From: Salinirubrum litoreum
GTDB taxonomy: Archaea; Halobacteriota; Halobacteria; Halobacteriales; Haloferacaceae
DNA: 64,000 nt
Assembly (NCBI RefSeq): GCF_020567425.1
Contig: NZ_JAJCVJ010000001.1
Coordinates: forward strand, 310,001 to 374,000
Reading direction: 5' to 3'
Shown: piece by piece, positions 62,500-64,000 of the stretch
Layout of the letters: each line of letters starts with the position of its first letter
Numbering within the stretch: the stretch's first letter is position 1
The notes under the pieces: model-generated
Seen by the model: only the letters and a program-made list of their open reading frames with translations
Told to the model about the DNA's origin: nothing
The model's database searches: none
Position numbers and translations under genes: made by a program

Positions 62500-63459
62500 C
62501 TACCGCGTCGCGGCCAGATACCGACCCACGTCACCGAGGAACAACAGCGTCCCCGAGACCGGCAGAACGACCAGTCCGAGTACCACGAGGAGCGCCAGCG
62601 CGGCCGGCACCAGCGTCCCACCGGCGACGACGACCAGGGGTGCGAGCGCACCCAGCAGGTAGAGGTACGCCGTCCCCTGCCCGAACTTCAGGACGACCCC
62701 GCCGAACACCAGCGGGAGCGCCGCCAGTCCGACCGGGAACAGCAGTGCCGGCCCCGAGGCGGTGAGCGACGCCTCCAGAAACGCCATCGGCACCTCGACG
62801 CCGAACGATCCGCCGAACAGGTTCGCCGGCGACGCGGTCACCGCCGAGAGGAACGACGACAGCGCGTCCGCGTTCGCGGCGAGATACTGGCCGACACCCG
62901 CGAGGTACGCCAGGCCGGCGAGCAGGACCGCGAGCCACCCGACGAACAGCGGGGTGAGCGGCGGCAACAGCGACCGGGAGTCGCCGTACTTGCGGTCGAA
63001 CTCCTCGGCGTCGAAGGTCTCCGGGTCGAACCGGTCGTCGTCCACCGAGGGGCGCGCACCCGAACGCGTCGTGGGACTCGTGGTCACCGTCTCCGTCTGA
63101 CCGTGAGCGTTCGTCCCACCCGACCCTGCGGCGGTGTCCGCGTCCGTACCTGCGTTCTCGTCGGCCGACGGGGCGTCCGAGTCGCCCCAGCGGGCGGTCG
63201 GACCCGCCCCGCCCATCGTTGGGTAGCCGTCCATCTGCTCCGCGACGTACCGCGAGTGGCCCATCTCGTCGTAGACGCGACGCTCCTCGGTGTCGGTGAG
63301 AATCTCGTAGGCACGCCGGATGGTCTTGAACTGGGCGTGCGCTCGCGGGTCGTCGTTCACGTCCGGGTGGTACTGCCGGGCGAGCCGACGGTACGCCTGC
63401 TTGAGGTCGGACTCGTCGGCGTCCTGCTCCACGCCGAAGAGGTCGTAGAAGTCGTCCAT
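62500..63459 (-). CDS. J-domain membrane protein
   Basis: 319 residues. The J-domain (1-70) has the HPD motif at 31-33 (YHPDVNDD), so it stimulates an Hsp70. A low-complexity Gly/Asn/Asp linker follows (about 80-140), then four to five membrane helices (LTPLFVGWLAVLLAGLAYLAGV onwards). This architecture, DnaJ-like head with a membrane tail, occurs in haloarchaea; the role at the membrane is unknown. Confidence 0.92.
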   Translation of the reverse strand: MDDFYDLFGVEQDADESDLKQAYRRLARQYHPDVNDDPRAHAQFKTIRRAYEILTDTEERRVYDEMGHSRYVAEQMDGYPTMGGAGPTARWGDSDAPSADENAGTDADTAAGSGGTNAHGQTETVTTSPTTRSGARPSVDDDRFDPETFDAEEFDRKYGDSRSLLPPLTPLFVGWLAVLLAGLAYLAGVGQYLAANADALSSFLSAVTASPANLFGGSFGVEVPMAFLEASLTASGPALLFPVGLAALPLVFGGVVLKFGQGTAYLYLLGALAPLVVVAGGTLVPAALALLVVLGLVVLPVSGTLLFLGDVGRYLAATR

Positions 63460-63546
63460 GCGCCTGTCGTTGCGACGGCTACCGCACCGGGTCGGTTTAA
63501 TCTATCGGACACCGGACACACGCGCGGCTCGCCCGACCCGGTCGCG

Positions 63547-63936
63547 TCACACGGCCAACAGGCCGACGGCGTAGATGACGACCGTGCCAGCCAGCGCCGC
63601 CCCGACCGAGTAGACGTGGATCTGTCGGGCGCGTTTCCTGTCTGCTCGCCGGTCTGACTCGTCTGCGACCTCGTGTCGTTCTCCGCCGCCGGCGCTCACG
63701 TCGTAGATACCCGCCAGCGCGAAGCCGGCACAGAAGTTGAACCGGGCCTGAAAGAACCCCTCGGCGACCCCGATCAGTGGGACGACGCTCGCCAGCAGGT
63801 ACCACGTCGGGTACTGGAAGGCGACGACCCCGACCACGAGCGCCAGTGTCGCGAGCGAGGCCAGCGCACCGAGTGCGTACCGCCTCCGCTGTTCGGCCTC
63901 GCCGATGTTACAGACGCCGGGTTGGTACTCGGCCAT
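63547..63936 (-). CDS. Small membrane protein with conserved Cys-Asn start
   Basis: 129 residues (MAEYQPGVCNIGEAEQRRRY). Three membrane helices (ALGALASLATLALVVGVVAF, WYLLASVVPLIGVAEGFFQ, HVYSVGAALAGTVVIYAVG) and FNFCAGFALAGIYDV. The GVCNIG start is a pattern shared by haloarchaeal copies. Function unknown. An AT-rich promoter-like run lies just upstream at the window edge. Confidence 0.8.
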   Translation of the reverse strand: MAEYQPGVCNIGEAEQRRRYALGALASLATLALVVGVVAFQYPTWYLLASVVPLIGVAEGFFQARFNFCAGFALAGIYDVSAGGGERHEVADESDRRADRKRARQIHVYSVGAALAGTVVIYAVGLLAV

Positions 63937-64000
63937 GCCACGTGTTCGTGATCTCTCCCGAAATTGTTTTCGCCAGCGGCGAGATCCTCGCCGTGGGGTA

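Overview
The window is GC-rich DNA from a haloarchaeon (class Halobacteria). The evidence is very acidic proteins, archaeal information-processing genes (TFB, FttA/aCPSF1, Orc1/Cdc6, FEN-1), archaeosine-precursor genes, a PGF-CTERM surface protein, Tat-type lipoproteins, and several TATA boxes about 27 bp ahead of leaderless start codons. The genus cannot be fixed by eye. Almost all of it is ordinary chromosomal coding sequence. There is no integrated virus, no IS transposase, no CRISPR array and no rRNA or tRNA gene that I can recognise.

Layout: 1-9905 holds the 5' part of gltB, proS, two unknown small proteins, fttA, and a two-gene minus-strand unit whose large protein looks like a P47/OrfX-type TULIP protein. 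10079-11557 has three short exported proteins. 11570-19252 has thrS, malQ, a malic enzyme, a DMT transporter and a small flavoprotein. 19415-21619 is queD-queE-queC for preQ0. 21772-24680 has an amidohydrolase and two fatty-acid oxidation type enzymes. 24759-29440 is a complete sugar ABC transporter operon. 29690-36153 has fumC, an SDR, MFS and small proteins, and an apparent Hsp20 gene remnant. 36175-44953 has FEN-1, GNAT and methyltransferase genes, DUF3054, an MFS carrier, TFB, an HtrA-like lipoprotein and a DASH cryptochrome. 45075-48405 is a chemotaxis pair: cheR and a divergent CheC-CheC-CheD fusion. 48648-52045 has a regulator, orc1/cdc6 and a replication origin. 52046-63936 has HesB/IscA, dodecin, membrane proteins, small DUF proteins, a CitE-like lyase, a PGF-CTERM protein, a MaoC hydratase, an acyl-CoA carboxylase beta subunit, a possible PD-(D/E)XK protein and a J-domain membrane protein.

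Three things stand out. (1) A replication origin at about 50832-52045 lies next to orc1/cdc6, with eight near-identical ORB elements around an AT-rich unwinding region. (2) One reading frame joins two CheC domains to a CheD domain whose catalytic cysteine is replaced by serine. It is preceded by a 28-codon leaderless ORF, and a possible 121-nt insertion sits at the CheC/CheD junction. (3) Short tandem duplications with 17-38 bp units recur at gene 3' ends. Several copy the stop codon itself: queC, the ABC permease, both ends of the orc1/regulator convergent pair, cheR, an MFS gene and a membrane hydrolase. A 300-bp minisatellite belongs to the same pattern. No single feature type explains it.
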